Below are positions 26,214-36,995 of a DNA stretch of 64,000 nt, piece after piece (the stretch's first letter is position 1; every line of letters begins with the position of its first letter). This stretch comes from Flavobacterium litorale (GTDB taxonomy: Bacteria; Bacteroidota; Bacteroidia; Flavobacteriales; Flavobacteriaceae). Location: assembly GCF_019613795.1 (NCBI RefSeq), contig NZ_CP080429.1:1455501-1519500 (forward strand). Reading direction: 5' to 3'. The position numbers were made by a program, and so were the translations under genes. The notes beneath the pieces were generated by a model. The model saw nothing but the letters and a program-made list of their open reading frames with translations. It was not told the origin of the DNA and searched no databases.

Positions 26214-27881
26214 CTAAAATTGGGTTTTAAAACTTAGGTGTACTATGGAGTTGGCTAGTTTAATACTATTGCCTTTTGTACTGCCGTTGGCATATACAAT
26301 ATTAAACACACCGTTTTTGGTAAGTAACCCAAAACCAAAACCAAGCCCTAGTAAATTATCGTTTAGTTCGGCTGTTTTATCTTGAAAATAACCATAGTCG
26401 GTAATAGAGTATATATATAGGTTAGGCGATAGTACATAACGATACTCTGCCATAAGTGCCGTATACAAACTTGCCTGTAAACTATTTTCGTTAAATCCAC
26501 GTATGGAATTAATGCCTCCAAAGCGAAAAAGCTCATTAATAATATAGGAGTTACTCTTTAAGTAGAATGTTTCATTTTTTAGGTTTATAATGTTTCGTTT
26601 GTTTAAGTAAATGTTTTGCGAAACATCAGCTTCTATAAAATATTGGTCGGTATCGGTTGTTTTGGTTTCTCGTGTACCAAAACCTGCTTTTAAGAAAACA
26701 GTTGTTTTTTCGGGAAACAAAAAATCACCAAAATTGTAATTGGTATACTCATAAGTAGACGTCCAGAAGGTACTCGAATAATCACTAAGTGTACTATTGT
26801 CTATATTCTGAATATCGACTGATTCGGTTTGTTTGCGCCCCAAATACACCCGCGAGTTATAACTAAAATAATACCCCACATTAAGGTCGGTAACAGTAGT
26901 CTGGAAAGTACTGTCCTGCTTAAAAATGTTTAAGCTGGCTTTTACCCCAATGGGGCTTTTAAATATATAAGGCAACTCCAACGCTGCATTAAAGGTAGTT
27001 TGCTCCTCGCCATTGTTTTTCCAGTACAGGTTAAACTTCTCGCCAGAGTTTAATACATTATTAAGGAGTAAATCCAGGTAGCCATTAAAACGTACCTTGC
27101 CTTCGTCTTCATCGTTGGCGAAACCTATAAAACCATCAAACGTATTAGGCTTGGCTTTTTCAAGATACACATATACTTTAGTAGTGTCTTCTTTAAACAG
27201 TATTTCGGGGTAGCGCAGTTGGTTTATAAACCGTATGGCATTAAAATCGTTATATACCCGCTCCAAATTTTCTTTATTAAATGTCTTGCCTCTGTACTTT
27301 CGTAAAATGTTTCGGCGTATCCCTTCGGGAAATTTTTTATAGCCTTCTACTATCAATGCATCAAGCGTTCGCTTTTTAGCTATTGTAACATTTAAATAAG
27401 CAGTAAGTACTCCATTAGTTACTTCTTGGTTGGTAAGTTGTAGGTTACTTAACGAATACCCTTTTTTTTCCAGTACACTAATGCTATTTTTCATAAACCT
27501 TTCAGTTTCCAATATAGGCATCACAATAGTGTCATTATCTATATTTAAAAGTTGTTTATGAAAGGCTGAAAGTTTGCTTGTATATATATGTATAGTACTT
27601 GTTCTGTTTCCTACAAAAAAGGTGTATTTAAAAACAGAGTCGTTTACCTTTGCACGATTCATTTCTCGATTCTCTAAATACCCGATTTGCATTAAGGTTT
27701 CGGATAGGCGTGCAGCTTCGTTACTCACCGATTTAGCATTTTCGTGAACCTTACTGTACGAAATCGAGTCGATAACTTTTGTTTCGGCAACGCTAGCACC
27801 TTCAACTTCGAGGTAAAGGTTTTGTCCTTTTATCGAAAAGCAGGTTATAAATAGTATAAATATGAGGGAGAAATTCTTCAA
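26214..27881 (-). CDS. Omp85/BamA-TamA family outer-membrane protein
   Basis: This 555-residue protein has a signal peptide (1-19, ending SIKGQ). A POTRA-like periplasmic region covers about residues 30-240, with a segment FINQLRYPEILFKEDTTKVYVYLEKAKPN that leads into the barrel. The beta-barrel carries the GGINSIRGFNENS motif, the R-G-F loop that enters the Omp85 barrel lumen. It is shorter than BamA (usually five POTRA), so it is a TamA-like or accessory member, perhaps for insertion or secretion of outer-membrane proteins. Partners are not evident. It is transcribed alone, divergent from the ribosomal superoperon. Confidence 0.83.
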   Translation of the reverse strand: MKNFSLIFILFITCFSIKGQNLYLEVEGASVAETKVIDSISYSKVHENAKSVSNEAARLSETLMQIGYLENREMNRAKVNDSVFKYTFFVGNRTSTIHIYTSKLSAFHKQLLNIDNDTIVMPILETERFMKNSISVLEKKGYSLSNLQLTNQEVTNGVLTAYLNVTIAKKRTLDALIVEGYKKFPEGIRRNILRKYRGKTFNKENLERVYNDFNAIRFINQLRYPEILFKEDTTKVYVYLEKAKPNTFDGFIGFANDEDEGKVRFNGYLDLLLNNVLNSGEKFNLYWKNNGEEQTTFNAALELPYIFKSPIGVKASLNIFKQDSTFQTTVTDLNVGYYFSYNSRVYLGRKQTESVDIQNIDNSTLSDYSSTFWTSTYEYTNYNFGDFLFPEKTTVFLKAGFGTRETKTTDTDQYFIEADVSQNIYLNKRNIINLKNETFYLKSNSYIINELFRFGGINSIRGFNENSLQASLYTALMAEYRYVLSPNLYIYSITDYGYFQDKTAELNDNLLGLGFGFGLLTKNGVFNIVYANGSTKGNSIKLANSIVHLSFKTQF

Positions 27882-27980
27882 TGTAAAAAACAGTTGTCGG
27901 TAAAAATAACGTAAAAAAACCTGAAAAAATATAAAGGGTATTTTATGTTGCAGAGGTGTTTGAAAATTAATGAATTATGA

Positions 27981-28011
27981 TTTGTTTTATTAATTATAAT
28001 TCCTACATTTG
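27981..28011 (+). promoter_or_regulatory. Promoter of the str-S10-spc-alpha superoperon
   Basis: TTTG at 27981-27984 and TACATTTG at 28004-28011 are separated by 19 bases, the ideal Bacteroidota -33/-7 arrangement. Transcription would begin near 28017, about 48 bases before rpsL. Confidence 0.8.
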
Positions 28012-28015
28012 CAAC

Positions 28016-28037
28016 CCCGAAAAAAGCGGGATTTTTT
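28016..28037 (+). promoter_or_regulatory. 5' hairpin with U-run at the start of the ribosomal transcript
   Basis: CCCG (28016-28019) and CGGG (28027-28030) form a 4-bp stem with a 7-base A-rich loop, followed by a run of six T. It lies right at the predicted 5' end and looks like a mini-terminator, a pause or a 5'-stabilising hairpin. Confidence 0.45.
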
Positions 28038-28064
28038 AATTATAAGAAATTTTTAATAATAATT

Positions 28065-28445
28065 ATGCCTACAATTCAACAATTAGTAAGAAAAGGGAGA
28101 ACCCAGATAACTAAGAAGAGTAAATCGGCTGCTTTAGATTCTTGTCCTCAAAGAAGAGGGGTTTGTACACGTGTTTACACTACTACGCCAAAGAAACCAA
28201 ACTCTGCAATGCGTAAAGTTGCAAGGGTTCGTTTAACGAATGGTAACGAAGTAAATGCATACATACCTGGAGAAGGACATAACCTACAGGAGCACTCGAT
28301 AGTATTAGTTAGGGGTGGAAGGGTTAAAGATTTACCAGGTGTTAGATACCACATTGTTCGTGGTGCTCTGGATACTGCCGGTGTTAGCGGAAGGTTACAG
28401 AGAAGATCTAAATATGGTGCTAAACGTCCTAAAGACAAAAAGTAA
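28065..28445 (+). CDS. rpsL: 30S ribosomal protein S12
   Basis: S12 lines the decoding centre of the small subunit. The 126-residue protein has the [16 protein letters not shown] segment with Lys43/Lys44 and the [13 protein letters not shown] loop, both unaltered, so the usual streptomycin-resistance substitutions are absent. It is the first gene of the superoperon, preceded by the promoter and 5' hairpin, and 27 bases ahead of rpsG. Confidence 0.98.
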   Translation: MPTIQQLVRKGRTQITKKSKSAALDSCPQRRGVCTRVYTTTPKKPNSAMRKVARVRLTNGNEVNAYIPGEGHNLQEHSIVLVRGGRVKDLPGVRYHIVRGALDTAGVSGRLQRRSKYGAKRPKDKK

Positions 28446-28472
28446 ATTTTTAAAGAGTTTTAAAGAGAAGAC

Positions 28473-28949
28473 ATGAGAAAAAGACAGGCCAAAAAAAGAC
28501 CTCTTTTACCGGATCCAAGGTTTAACGACCAACTGGTAACACGTTTTGTAAATAACTTAATGTGGGACGGTAAAAAATCTACTGCTTTTAAAGTGTTTTA
28601 TGATGCAATAGACATCGTGGAAGCTAAAAAGCAGGACGAAGAAAAAACAGCATTAGAGTTGTGGAAAGATGCTCTAACAAATGTTATGCCTCATGTAGAG
28701 GTAAGAAGCCGTAGAGTAGGTGGTGCTACTTTTCAGATACCAATGCAAATACGTCCAGATAGAAAAATATCTATGGCGATGAAATGGTTAATACTTTATG
28801 CAAGGAAAAGGAATGAGAAATCGATGGCTCAAAGGTTAGCTTCTGAGGTTTTAGCTGCTGCTAAAGAAGAAGGTGCTGCTGTTAAAAAGAGAATGGATAC
28901 TCATAAAATGGCAGAGGCTAATAAAGCATTCTCTCACTTTAGATTTTAA
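28473..28949 (+). CDS. rpsG: 30S ribosomal protein S7
   Basis: S7 nucleates assembly of the 16S rRNA 3' domain. The 158-residue length and the segments [34 protein letters not shown] and the [15 protein letters not shown]-terminus are those of bacterial S7. In E. coli S7 controls the str operon; no separate leader is seen in the 27 bases upstream. It is followed 20 bases later by fusA. Confidence 0.98.
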   Translation: MRKRQAKKRPLLPDPRFNDQLVTRFVNNLMWDGKKSTAFKVFYDAIDIVEAKKQDEEKTALELWKDALTNVMPHVEVRSRRVGGATFQIPMQIRPDRKISMAMKWLILYARKRNEKSMAQRLASEVLAAAKEEGAAVKKRMDTHKMAEANKAFSHFRF

Positions 28950-28969
28950 TTCATAAAGAAAAAATAACA

Positions 28970-31105
28970 ATGGCAAGAGATTTAAAATTTACTAGAAACA
29001 TAGGGATTGCGGCTCACATTGATGCTGGTAAAACAACAACAACAGAGCGTATCCTTTTTTATACTGGAATGTCTCACAAAATAGGTGAGGTGCACGACGG
29101 TGCTGCTACTATGGACTGGATGGAGCAAGAGCAGGAAAGAGGTATTACAATTACCTCGGCAGCTACTACTTGTACCTGGAACTTTCCTACAGAGCAAGGT
29201 AAAGCATTACCAGAGTCTAAACCTTACCACTTTAATATTATTGATACTCCTGGACACGTTGACTTTACTGTTGAGGTAAACCGTTCGTTGAGAGTATTAG
29301 ATGGTCTTGTATTCCTTTTTAGTGCTGTTGATGGTGTTGAGCCACAATCTGAAACGAACTGGAGACTTGCTGATAACTATAAAGTACCACGTTTAGGGTT
29401 TGTAAACAAAATGGACCGTCAGGGATCTAACTTCCTTGCAGTATGTAAGCAGGTTAAAGATATGTTGAAGTCCAACGCTGTGCCAATTGTATTGCCAATT
29501 GGTGATGAAGCTGACTTTACAGGTGTAGTTGATCTTATAAAAAATCAGGCTATTGTATGGCATGATGACAACTACGGATCTACATTTGATGTTGTGCCAA
29601 TTCCTGAGGAACTTGTAGCAGAAGCAAAAGAGTTAAGAGCAAAACTTATTGAAGAGGTTGCGGCTTATGACGAAAATCTTCTTGAGAAGTTTATGGAGGA
29701 TGAAGACTCTATAACAGAAGAAGAAATAAATAATGCGCTTAGAAGTGCTACAATTGATATGGCTATCATACCAATGTTATGTGGTTCTTCATTTAAAAAC
29801 AAAGGAGTTCAGTTTATGCTAGACTCTGTTTGTAAATTCCTTCCTTCTCCTTTAGATAAAGAAGCGATTGAAGGTACAGATCCTGATACAGAAGAGCCTG
29901 TTTTACGTAAGCCATCTGTAAAAGAGCCATTCTCGGCACTTGCGTTTAAAATTGCTACCGACCCATTTGTTGGTCGTTTAGCATTCTTTAGAGCATATTC
30001 AGGTCGTCTTGATGCTGGTTCGTACGTATTCAATACACGCTCTGGTAATAAAGAACGTATCTCTCGTATTTATCAAATGCACGCTAACAAGCAAAATGCA
30101 ATTGAATATATAGAGGCTGGAGATATTGGAGCTGCTGTAGGATTTAAAGATATTAAAACAGGGGATACACTATGTGATGAAAAACATCCTATAGTACTTG
30201 AAAGTATGGACTTCCCTGATCCAGTAATTGGTATCGCTATTGAGCCTAAAACTAAGGCTGATGTAGATAAAATGGGTATGGCTTTGGCTAAACTTGCTGA
30301 AGAAGATCCAACATTTACAGTAAGAACCGACCATGCTTCAGGACAAACAATTATATCAGGAATGGGTGAGCTTCACTTAGATATCCTTGTAGATCGTATG
30401 AAGAGGGAGTTTAAGGTAGAGGTAAACCAAGGTGAGCCACAAGTGGAGTATAAAGAAACTGTTACCAAATCTGCTAATCACAGAGAAGTTTATAAAAAAC
30501 AATCTGGTGGACGTGGTAAATTTGCAGATATCGTTTTCACAATTGAGCCTGCTGACGAGGTGGACGGAAAAGTTCCTGTAGGACTTCAGTTTGTAAATGA
30601 GGTTAAAGGTGGTAACGTTCCTAAAGAATACATACCATCTGTAGAAAAAGGATTTAAAGAAGCTATGAAAGCAGGACCTCTTGCAGGTTATGAAGTTGAT
30701 AGCTTAAAAGTAACGCTAAAGGATGGTTCTTTCCACCCTGTAGATTCGGATGCACTATCGTTTGAGCTAGCTGCAAAAATGGGTTATAAAGAATCTGCAA
30801 AAGCTGCAGGGGCTGTTATCCTTGAACCTATTATGAAACTAGAGGTATTAACGCCTGAGGAAAATATGGGTGATATTGTTGGTGACCTTAACAGAAGAAG
30901 AGGTCAGATAAACAGTATGGATGACAGAGCTGGATCTAAAGTAGTAAAAGCAGACGTTCCACTTTCGGAGATGTTTGGTTATGTAACTACCCTAAGAACA
31001 TTATCTTCAGGTAGAGCAACATCTACAATGGAATTCTCTCACTATGCTGAAACACCTTCTAACATTGCAGAAGAGGTAATCAAGAAAGCAAAAGGAACCG
31101 CTTAA
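28970..31105 (+). CDS. fusA: Elongation factor G
   Basis: EF-G catalyses ribosomal translocation with GTP. The 711-residue protein has the P-loop [14 protein letters not shown] at about 15-28, [11 protein letters not shown] in switch [10 protein letters not shown] (G3), NKMDRQG (G4) and then domains II-V, with the [17 protein letters not shown] and [11 protein letters not shown] segments of domains IV and V. It is between rpsG and rpsJ; in many bacteria tuf follows fusA, but here it does not. Confidence 0.98.
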   Translation: MARDLKFTRNIGIAAHIDAGKTTTTERILFYTGMSHKIGEVHDGAATMDWMEQEQERGITITSAATTCTWNFPTEQGKALPESKPYHFNIIDTPGHVDFTVEVNRSLRVLDGLVFLFSAVDGVEPQSETNWRLADNYKVPRLGFVNKMDRQGSNFLAVCKQVKDMLKSNAVPIVLPIGDEADFTGVVDLIKNQAIVWHDDNYGSTFDVVPIPEELVAEAKELRAKLIEEVAAYDENLLEKFMEDEDSITEEEINNALRSATIDMAIIPMLCGSSFKNKGVQFMLDSVCKFLPSPLDKEAIEGTDPDTEEPVLRKPSVKEPFSALAFKIATDPFVGRLAFFRAYSGRLDAGSYVFNTRSGNKERISRIYQMHANKQNAIEYIEAGDIGAAVGFKDIKTGDTLCDEKHPIVLESMDFPDPVIGIAIEPKTKADVDKMGMALAKLAEEDPTFTVRTDHASGQTIISGMGELHLDILVDRMKREFKVEVNQGEPQVEYKETVTKSANHREVYKKQSGGRGKFADIVFTIEPADEVDGKVPVGLQFVNEVKGGNVPKEYIPSVEKGFKEAMKAGPLAGYEVDSLKVTLKDGSFHPVDSDALSFELAAKMGYKESAKAAGAVILEPIMKLEVLTPEENMGDIVGDLNRRRGQINSMDDRAGSKVVKADVPLSEMFGYVTTLRTLSSGRATSTMEFSHYAETPSNIAEEVIKKAKGTA

Positions 31106-31115
31106 TTTAAAGAAA

Positions 31116-31421
31116 ATGAGTCAAAAAATCAGAATAAAATTAAAATCATACGATCATAGCCTTGTAGACAAGTCTGCAGAGAAGATTGTAAAAACGGTAA
31201 AAAGTACAGGAGCTGTAGTTACAGGACCTATACCACTACCTACTAACAAAAAGATTTTTACAGTACTGCGTTCTCCGCACGTAAACAAAAAATCAAGAGA
31301 GCAATTTGAAGTTAGTTCTTACAAAAGGCTTTTAGATATCTATAGCTCATCTTCAAAAACTATTGATGCTTTAATGAAATTAGAGCTTCCTAGTGGAGTA
31401 GAAGTAGAGATAAAGGTATAA
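31116..31421 (+). CDS. rpsJ: 30S ribosomal protein S10
   Basis: S10 is in the 30S head and, as NusE, also joins antitermination complexes. The 101-residue protein has the conserved [20 protein letters not shown] start and [13 protein letters not shown] loop. It begins 10 bases after fusA, which fuses the str and S10 operons. A 115-base gap with a strong hairpin follows before rplC. Confidence 0.98.
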   Translation: MSQKIRIKLKSYDHSLVDKSAEKIVKTVKSTGAVVTGPIPLPTNKKIFTVLRSPHVNKKSREQFEVSSYKRLLDIYSSSSKTIDALMKLELPSGVEVEIKV

Positions 31422-31447
31422 TTACAAAGTAATTGAGTTTATAAAGG

Positions 31448-31477
31448 TTGAGTACTGAGTATTATCTCGGTACTCAA
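31448..31477 (+). promoter_or_regulatory. Hairpin in the rpsJ-rplC gap (candidate r-protein leader)
   Basis: Twelve-base arms (31448-31459 TTGAGTACTGAG and 31466-31477 CTCGGTACTCAA, one G-U pair) close a 6-base loop. There is no following T-run, so it is not a plain terminator. It lies upstream of rplC-rplD, where an L4-responsive or other autoregulatory element would be plausible. Confidence 0.5.
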
Positions 31478-31536
31478 TTCTTATATCGTATTACCAAATT
31501 AAAATTTAATAAATAGTAATTAATAATTAGTTTAAT

Positions 31537-32154
31537 ATGTCTGGGTTAATTGGAAGAAAAATCGGCATGACTAGCATTTTCGACGAAAACGGGAAAAACA
31601 TTCCTTGTACAGTAATCGAAGCAGGTCCATGTGTCGTTACCCAAGTCAGAACCAATGAGGTTGACGGGTATAATGCGTTGCAACTTGGTTTCGATGACAA
31701 ATCAGAAAAACACGTAACAAAAGCGGCCGAAGGTCACTTTAAAAAAGCAGGTACTTCTGGTAAAAGAAAAGTCGTTGAATTCAAGGAATTTGAAGAAGAA
31801 CATAACTTAGGAGATGTTCTAACTGTAGATTTGTTCAGCGAGGGCGAATTTGTAGATGTACAAGGAGTATCAAAAGGTAAAGGTTTCCAAGGTGTTGTAA
31901 AACGTCACGGCTTTGGCGGTGTAGGTCAAGCAACACACGGTCAGCATAACCGATTAAGAGCTCCAGGTTCTGTTGGTGCATCATCATATCCATCAAGGGT
32001 ATTTAAAGGTATGCGTATGGCAGGAAGAATGGGTGGAGAAAATGTAACAGTACAAAACCTTGCAGTTTTAAAAGTTGTGGCAGATAAGAACCTTCTTGTT
32101 GTTAAAGGTGCTGTTCCAGGACATAAAAACTCGTATGTAATCATTCAGAAGTAA
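31537..32154 (+). CDS. rplC: 50S ribosomal protein L3
   Basis: L3 binds near the 3' end of 23S rRNA and reaches the peptidyl-transferase centre. The 205-residue protein starts [20 protein letters not shown] and has the [15 protein letters not shown] and [16 protein letters not shown] segments, including the glutamine that PrmB methylates in E. coli. It follows the hairpin-containing gap and overlaps rplD by one base (TAATG). Confidence 0.98.
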   Translation: MSGLIGRKIGMTSIFDENGKNIPCTVIEAGPCVVTQVRTNEVDGYNALQLGFDDKSEKHVTKAAEGHFKKAGTSGKRKVVEFKEFEEEHNLGDVLTVDLFSEGEFVDVQGVSKGKGFQGVVKRHGFGGVGQATHGQHNRLRAPGSVGASSYPSRVFKGMRMAGRMGGENVTVQNLAVLKVVADKNLLVVKGAVPGHKNSYVIIQK

Positions 32155-32783
32155 TGGAAGTAAAAGTATTAGATATCAACGGAAAAGAAACTGGCAGAAC
32201 GGTAACCCTTTCTGATTCAGTATTCGCAATCGAGCCTAATAAACATGCTGTTTACCTTGATGTTAAACAATATCTTGCTAACCAAAGACAGGGTACTCAC
32301 AAAGCCAAAGAAAGAGCTGAGATAACAGGTAGTACACGTAAGATAAAAAAGCAAAAAGGAACAGGTACAGCTCGTGCAGGTAGTATTAAAAACCCTTTAT
32401 TTAAGGGTGGAGGAAGAGTTTTCGGTCCAAGACCAAGAAGCTATTCTTTTAAACTTAATAAAAACCTTAAGCGTTTAGCAAGAAAAACAGCATTAACGTT
32501 AAAAGCAAAAGAAGCTAATTTAGTAGTGGTTGAAGATTTTAATTTTGATGCGCCAAACACTAAAAATTTCATTAATGTTTTGAAAGCTTTAGGGTTAGAT
32601 AATAAAAAATCTTTATTTGTGTTGGGCGATACAAATAAAAATGTATATTTGTCGTCACGCAATTTAAAAAACTCTAGCGTTATAACTGCTTCAGAATTAA
32701 ACACTTATGGAATTGTTTATACAAATAGTTTAGTTCTTGCAGAGAGTTCGTTAGAAGGGATTGTAGAAAATTTAAGCAAATAA
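32154..32783 (+). CDS. rplD: 50S ribosomal protein L4
   Basis: L4 is a primary 23S rRNA binder with an extended loop in the exit tunnel ([21 protein letters not shown], about residues 63-83). The 209-residue protein has the VFGPRPRSY segment of the family. In E. coli L4 represses the S10 operon, making it a candidate ligand for the hairpin upstream of rplC. Its start overlaps the rplC stop. Confidence 0.97.
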   Translation: MEVKVLDINGKETGRTVTLSDSVFAIEPNKHAVYLDVKQYLANQRQGTHKAKERAEITGSTRKIKKQKGTGTARAGSIKNPLFKGGGRVFGPRPRSYSFKLNKNLKRLARKTALTLKAKEANLVVVEDFNFDAPNTKNFINVLKALGLDNKKSLFVLGDTNKNVYLSSRNLKNSSVITASELNTYGIVYTNSLVLAESSLEGIVENLSK

Positions 32784-32790
32784 TAGCATT

Positions 32791-33081
32791 ATGAGCATTA
32801 TAATTAAGCCTATCATCACTGAAAAAATAACTAAGGACGGAGAGATTTTTAACCGCTTTGGTTTTGTTGTTGACAAGAGAGCTAACAAAATCCAGATAAA
32901 AAATGCTGTTGAGGCTGCTTATGGGGTTTCTGTAGTAGGTGTTAACACGATGAATTACAGAGCTGATAGATCGGTTAAATACACTAAGAGTGGTTTAATA
33001 TCAGGAAAGACAAATGCTTATAAAAAAGCAATTGTACAAGTACAAGAAGGAGAAACAATAGATTTTTACAACAATATCTAA
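32791..33081 (+). CDS. rplW: 50S ribosomal protein L23
   Basis: L23 lies at the exit-tunnel rim and docks trigger factor and SRP. The 96-residue protein starts MSIIIKPIITEKIT and has the NKIQIKNAVEAAYGVSVVGVNTM core. It lies 7 bases after rplD and 6 bases before rplB. Confidence 0.97.
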   Translation: MSIIIKPIITEKITKDGEIFNRFGFVVDKRANKIQIKNAVEAAYGVSVVGVNTMNYRADRSVKYTKSGLISGKTNAYKKAIVQVQEGETIDFYNNI

Positions 33082-33087
33082 GATAAA

Positions 33088-33912
33088 ATGTCAGTAAGAA
33101 AATTAAAACCTATTACCCCGGGTCAGCGTTTTAGAGTTGTTAATAGCTTTGACACTATTACAACTGATAAGCCGGAGCGTTCATTAATCGCGCCGAAAAA
33201 AAACTCAGGAGGTAGAAATAGTCAAGGAAAAATGACCATGCGTTATAAAGGCGGTGGTCACAAGCAAAGATATCGTATAATTGATTTTAAAAGAGCTAAA
33301 CCAGGTGTTACAGCTACAGTTAAAACAATTGAATACGATCCGAACCGTTCAGCATTCATTTCATTATTGGAGTATGCTGACGGACAGAAGGCTTACATGA
33401 TTGCTCAAAATGGGCTTCAAGTAGGTCAAACTGTAGTTTCAGGAGAAGATGCATCGCCAGAAATTGGAAATGCATTGCCTTTAAGTAAAATTCCTCTGGG
33501 AACTGTAATATCTTGTATTGAGTTACGTCCAGGTCAAGGTGCTGTTATAGCGCGTAGTGCTGGTACTTTTGCTCAGTTAATGGCAAGAGATGGAAAATAT
33601 GCAACAATAAAAATGCCATCGGGCGAGACAAGGTTAATCCTTTTAACGTGTATGGCTACTATTGGTACAGTTTCCAACTCAGACCACCAGTTGATTGTAT
33701 CTGGTAAAGCAGGTAGATCAAGATGGTTAGGTAGAAGACCAAGAACAAGACCAGTAGCAATGAACCCGGTAGATCACCCAATGGGTGGTGGTGAAGGACG
33801 TTCTTCAGGAGGTCACCCACGCTCAAGAAAAGGACTTCCGGCAAAAGGTTACAGAACTCGTTCTAAAGTTAACCCGAGTAATAAGTATATTATAGAACGT
33901 AGAAAAAAATAA
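33088..33912 (+). CDS. rplB: 50S ribosomal protein L2
   Basis: L2 is needed for subunit joining and peptidyl transfer. The 274-residue protein has the N-terminal [20 protein letters not shown] and the C-terminal [19 protein letters not shown] segment with the conserved histidine close to the active centre. Normal length; S10-operon order is kept. Confidence 0.98.
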   Translation: MSVRKLKPITPGQRFRVVNSFDTITTDKPERSLIAPKKNSGGRNSQGKMTMRYKGGGHKQRYRIIDFKRAKPGVTATVKTIEYDPNRSAFISLLEYADGQKAYMIAQNGLQVGQTVVSGEDASPEIGNALPLSKIPLGTVISCIELRPGQGAVIARSAGTFAQLMARDGKYATIKMPSGETRLILLTCMATIGTVSNSDHQLIVSGKAGRSRWLGRRPRTRPVAMNPVDHPMGGGEGRSSGGHPRSRKGLPAKGYRTRSKVNPSNKYIIERRKK

Positions 33913-33922
33913 TAAGTAAGAT

Positions 33923-34201
33923 ATGGCACGTTCATTAAAAAAAGGACCTTACGTTCACTATAAATTAGAGAAAAAAGTTCAAGAAAACGTAGAGAAGGGT
34001 AATAAAGCAGTTGTTAAAACATGGTCGAGAGCTTCTATGATTACTCCTGATTTTGTTGGGCAAACTATTGCAGTGCACAACGGACGCCAGTTCGTTCCTG
34101 TTTACGTTACAGAGAATATGGTAGGTCATAAACTAGGAGAATTTTCACCAACACGCTCGTTTAGAGGTCATGCTGGTGCTAAAAATAAAGGTAAAAAATA
34201 A
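33923..34201 (+). CDS. rpsS: 30S ribosomal protein S19
   Basis: S19 sits in the 30S head and contacts the A-site finger bridge. The 92-residue protein begins [18 protein letters not shown] and carries [20 protein letters not shown] and the [14 protein letters not shown] motif. It is 10 bases after rplB. Confidence 0.98.
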   Translation: MARSLKKGPYVHYKLEKKVQENVEKGNKAVVKTWSRASMITPDFVGQTIAVHNGRQFVPVYVTENMVGHKLGEFSPTRSFRGHAGAKNKGKK

Positions 34202-34210
34202 TAAGAAGCT

Positions 34211-34627
34211 ATGGGAGTTCGTAAAAGAGAAAGAGCAGAGCAGATAAAAGAAGCTAACAGGCATATAGCATTTGCCAAGCTTAATAACTGCCCAACTTCG
34301 CCCCGAAAAATGCGCATAGTTGCAGATTTGGTAAGAGGTAAAAAGGTAGAATTGGCTCTTAATATATTAAAATTCAATAGTAAAGAAGCTTCTCGTAAAT
34401 TAGAAAAACTTTTGTTATCAGCAATAAACAACTGGCAACAAAAAAATAGCGAGGAAAATCTTGAAGAAGCAGGTCTTTTTGTAAAAGAGATAAGAGTAGA
34501 TGGCGGAACAATGCTAAAAAGACTCAGACCAGCACCACAAGGTCGTGCTCATAGAATAAGAAAACGTTCTAACCACGTAACAATCGTGCTTGGAGCTATT
34601 AATAATAATACACAAAGTAATCAATAA
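34211..34627 (+). CDS. rplV: 50S ribosomal protein L22
   Basis: L22 lines the exit tunnel, where its hairpin affects macrolide access. The 138-residue protein has [20 protein letters not shown] and the hairpin [25 protein letters not shown]. It is slightly longer than E. coli L22 (110) at both ends. It lies 5 bases before rpsC. Confidence 0.97.
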   Translation: MGVRKRERAEQIKEANRHIAFAKLNNCPTSPRKMRIVADLVRGKKVELALNILKFNSKEASRKLEKLLLSAINNWQQKNSEENLEEAGLFVKEIRVDGGTMLKRLRPAPQGRAHRIRKRSNHVTIVLGAINNNTQSNQ

Positions 34628-34632
34628 ACAGT

Positions 34633-35376
34633 ATGGGACAAAAGACAAATCCAATAGGAAATCGCCTTGGAATCATCAGAGGATGGGACTCAAACTGGTA
34701 TGGTGGAAATGACTACGGTGATAAACTTGCCGAAGACCATAAAATCAGAAAGTATATCTATGCTCGTTTAGCGAAAGCTAGTGTATCAAAAGTAATAATC
34801 GAGAGAACGCTTAAACTTGTAACCGTTACTATCACTACTGCCCGTCCCGGTATCATTATCGGTAAAGGTGGTCAAGAGGTAGACAAGTTAAAAGAAGAAC
34901 TTAAGAAAATTACTGACAAAGAGGTTCAAATCAACATCTTTGAGATTAAACGACCAGAATTAGATGCTCACCTAGTAGGTGCTAGCATTGCGCGCCAAAT
35001 TGAAAGCAGAATCTCTTACAGAAGAGCTATCAAAATGGCTATTGCTGCCGCTATGCGTATGAATGCAGAAGGTATCAAGATATTAATATCGGGTCGTTTG
35101 AATGGTGCTGAAATGGCACGTTCAGAAATGTTCAAAGAAGGTAGAGTTCCTCTATCAACTTTCAGAGCTGATATTGATTATGCACTTACAGAGGCACATA
35201 CTACTTATGGTAGAATGGGAATCAAAGTGTGGATCATGAAAGGTGAGGTTTACGGTAAGAGAGATCTTTCTCCGTTAGTAGGTATGGATAAAAAACAATC
35301 CAAATCTTCAGGATCTCAAGGTAGGTCTAATTCAGGCAGACCAGGCGGAAGACCAGACCAACGCAAAAGAAAGTAA
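34633..35376 (+). CDS. rpsC: 30S ribosomal protein S3
   Basis: S3 forms part of the mRNA entry channel and has helicase activity. The 247-residue protein has [21 protein letters not shown], the KH-domain [16 protein letters not shown], and a basic, Ser/Gly-rich C-terminal tail ([20 protein letters not shown]). Confidence 0.98.
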   Translation: MGQKTNPIGNRLGIIRGWDSNWYGGNDYGDKLAEDHKIRKYIYARLAKASVSKVIIERTLKLVTVTITTARPGIIIGKGGQEVDKLKEELKKITDKEVQINIFEIKRPELDAHLVGASIARQIESRISYRRAIKMAIAAAMRMNAEGIKILISGRLNGAEMARSEMFKEGRVPLSTFRADIDYALTEAHTTYGRMGIKVWIMKGEVYGKRDLSPLVGMDKKQSKSSGSQGRSNSGRPGGRPDQRKRK

Positions 35377-35395
35377 TTATTTAAACTAAAGAAAA

Positions 35396-35815
35396 ATGTT
35401 ACAGCCTAAAAGAACAAAATACCGCAAGGTACAGAAGGGTAGAATGAAGGGACTGTCTCAAAGAGGTCACGAACTTTCTAATGGAATGTTTGGTATAAAA
35501 TCTTTAGATGCATCTTTTATTACTTCTCGTCAAATCGAAGCTGCCCGTATTGCGGCAACACGTTTCATGAAAAGAGAAGGTCAATTGTGGATTAAAATTT
35601 TTCCAGATAAACCTATTACCAAAAAACCTCTAGAGGTACGTATGGGTAAAGGTAAAGGTGCAGTAGAGTATTGGGCTGCTGTAGTTAAGCCTGGAAGAAT
35701 TATGTTTGAAGTAGGAGGAGTACCAATGGCAGTAGCAAAAGAGGCATTACGCCTTGCTGCACAAAAACTTCCTGTAAGAACTAAGTTTATTGTTGCCAGA
35801 GATTTTGAAGCATAA
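35396..35815 (+). CDS. rplP: 50S ribosomal protein L16
   Basis: L16 contacts A-site tRNA. The 139-residue protein begins [19 protein letters not shown] and has [20 protein letters not shown] and the [18 protein letters not shown] segment. Nineteen bases separate it from rpsC. Confidence 0.98.
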   Translation: MLQPKRTKYRKVQKGRMKGLSQRGHELSNGMFGIKSLDASFITSRQIEAARIAATRFMKREGQLWIKIFPDKPITKKPLEVRMGKGKGAVEYWAAVVKPGRIMFEVGGVPMAVAKEALRLAAQKLPVRTKFIVARDFEA

Positions 35816-35828
35816 TTAAACATTTATT

Positions 35829-36020
35829 ATGAAACAATCAGAAATTAAAGATCTATCTGCAGCTGAGTTACAAGGTAAGCTTGGTGAATTAAGAAAGACA
35901 TATGCCGATTTAAAATCAGCTCACGCTATATCTCCTATTGATAATCCATTACAAATAAGAACTGTAAGAAGATCTATTGCGAGAGTAGCTACCGAGTTAA
36001 GCAAACGAGAATTACAATAA
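35829..36020 (+). CDS. rpmC: 50S ribosomal protein L29
   Basis: L29 sits near the exit tunnel with L23. The 63-residue two-helix protein starts MKQSEIKDLSAAELQGKLGE and has the RTVRRSIARVATELSKRE end. Normal size and place. Confidence 0.97.
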   Translation: MKQSEIKDLSAAELQGKLGELRKTYADLKSAHAISPIDNPLQIRTVRRSIARVATELSKRELQ

Positions 36021-36038
36021 TTGTAGTCTAGCTGAAAG

Positions 36039-36296
36039 ATGGAAAAAAGAAATTTAAGAAAAGAGCGAGTAGGTGTTGTTACTAGCAACAAAATGGTAAA
36101 ATCCATAGTTGTTTCTGAAACAAGAAAAGTAAAACACCCATTATACGGTAAGTTCGTGTTGAAAACTAAAAAATATGTTGCACACGACGAAACAAACGAC
36201 TGTAACATTGGAGATACTGTAAAGATCATGGAAACACGACCTTTAAGTAAAAACAAATGTTGGAGATTAGTAGAAATCATTGAAAGAGCTAAGTAA
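36039..36296 (+). CDS. rpsQ: 30S ribosomal protein S17
   Basis: S17 is a primary 16S rRNA binder with an OB fold. The 85-residue protein has [20 protein letters not shown] and [20 protein letters not shown] followed by the [13 protein letters not shown] motif. Two bases separate it from rplN. Confidence 0.98.
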   Translation: MEKRNLRKERVGVVTSNKMVKSIVVSETRKVKHPLYGKFVLKTKKYVAHDETNDCNIGDTVKIMETRPLSKNKCWRLVEIIERAK

Positions 36297-36298
36297 TT

Positions 36299-36667
36299 AT
36301 GGTACAACAGGAATCTAGACTAAAAGTAGCAGATAACACGGGAGCTAAAGAAGTTTTAACTATACGTGTGCTAGGAGGAACGAAACGTCGTTATGCCTCT
36401 GTTGGAGATAAAATTGTAGTTTCAATAAAAGATGCAGCACCTAACGGAAACGTTAAAAAAGGTACTGTTTCTACTGCAGTTGTTGTACGTACCAAAAAAG
36501 AAGTGAGAAGAGCCGACGGTTCATACATTAGATTTGATGATAACGCTTGCGTATTATTAAATGCTACTGGTGAAATGAGAGGAACTCGTGTTTTTGGTCC
36601 TGTAGCGAGAGAACTTCGTGAAAAACAATTCATGAAAATTGTATCATTAGCACCAGAAGTGCTTTAA
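36299..36667 (+). CDS. rplN: 50S ribosomal protein L14
   Basis: L14 forms intersubunit bridges and binds the silencing factor RsfS. The 122-residue protein has the [20 protein letters not shown] start and the conserved [20 protein letters not shown] segment. It marks the beginning of the spc-type gene order, with no promoter visible. Confidence 0.98.
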   Translation: MVQQESRLKVADNTGAKEVLTIRVLGGTKRRYASVGDKIVVSIKDAAPNGNVKKGTVSTAVVVRTKKEVRRADGSYIRFDDNACVLLNATGEMRGTRVFGPVARELREKQFMKIVSLAPEVL

Positions 36668-36678
36668 TTGATTTAGAG

Positions 36679-36993
36679 ATGACAAAGCTAAAGATAAAAT
36701 CAGGAGACACCGTTAAGGTAATTGCTGGAGAGAATAAAAACTCCCAAGGCAAAGTGCTACGTGTACTTCGTGAAAAAAACAAAGCCGTAGTTGAGGGCGT
36801 AAACATGGTATCCAAGCATACTAAGCCAAGCGCTAAAAACCCTCAAGGAGGTATCGTTAAGAAAGAGGCTCCTATACACATATCTAACCTAGCATTAATA
36901 GATCCTAAAACGCAGGAGCCTACAAAAACAGGAGTTAGAGTAGAAGGAGATAAGAAAGTGAGATTTTCAAAAAAATCTAATCAAGTATTATAG
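36679..36993 (+). CDS. rplX: 50S ribosomal protein L24
   Basis: L24 initiates large-subunit assembly. The 104-residue protein has a KOW motif ([20 protein letters not shown]) and the [18 protein letters not shown] segment. Its stop lies two bases before the rplE ATG. Confidence 0.97.
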   Translation: MTKLKIKSGDTVKVIAGENKNSQGKVLRVLREKNKAVVEGVNMVSKHTKPSAKNPQGGIVKKEAPIHISNLALIDPKTQEPTKTGVRVEGDKKVRFSKKSNQVL

Positions 36994-36995
36994 TG

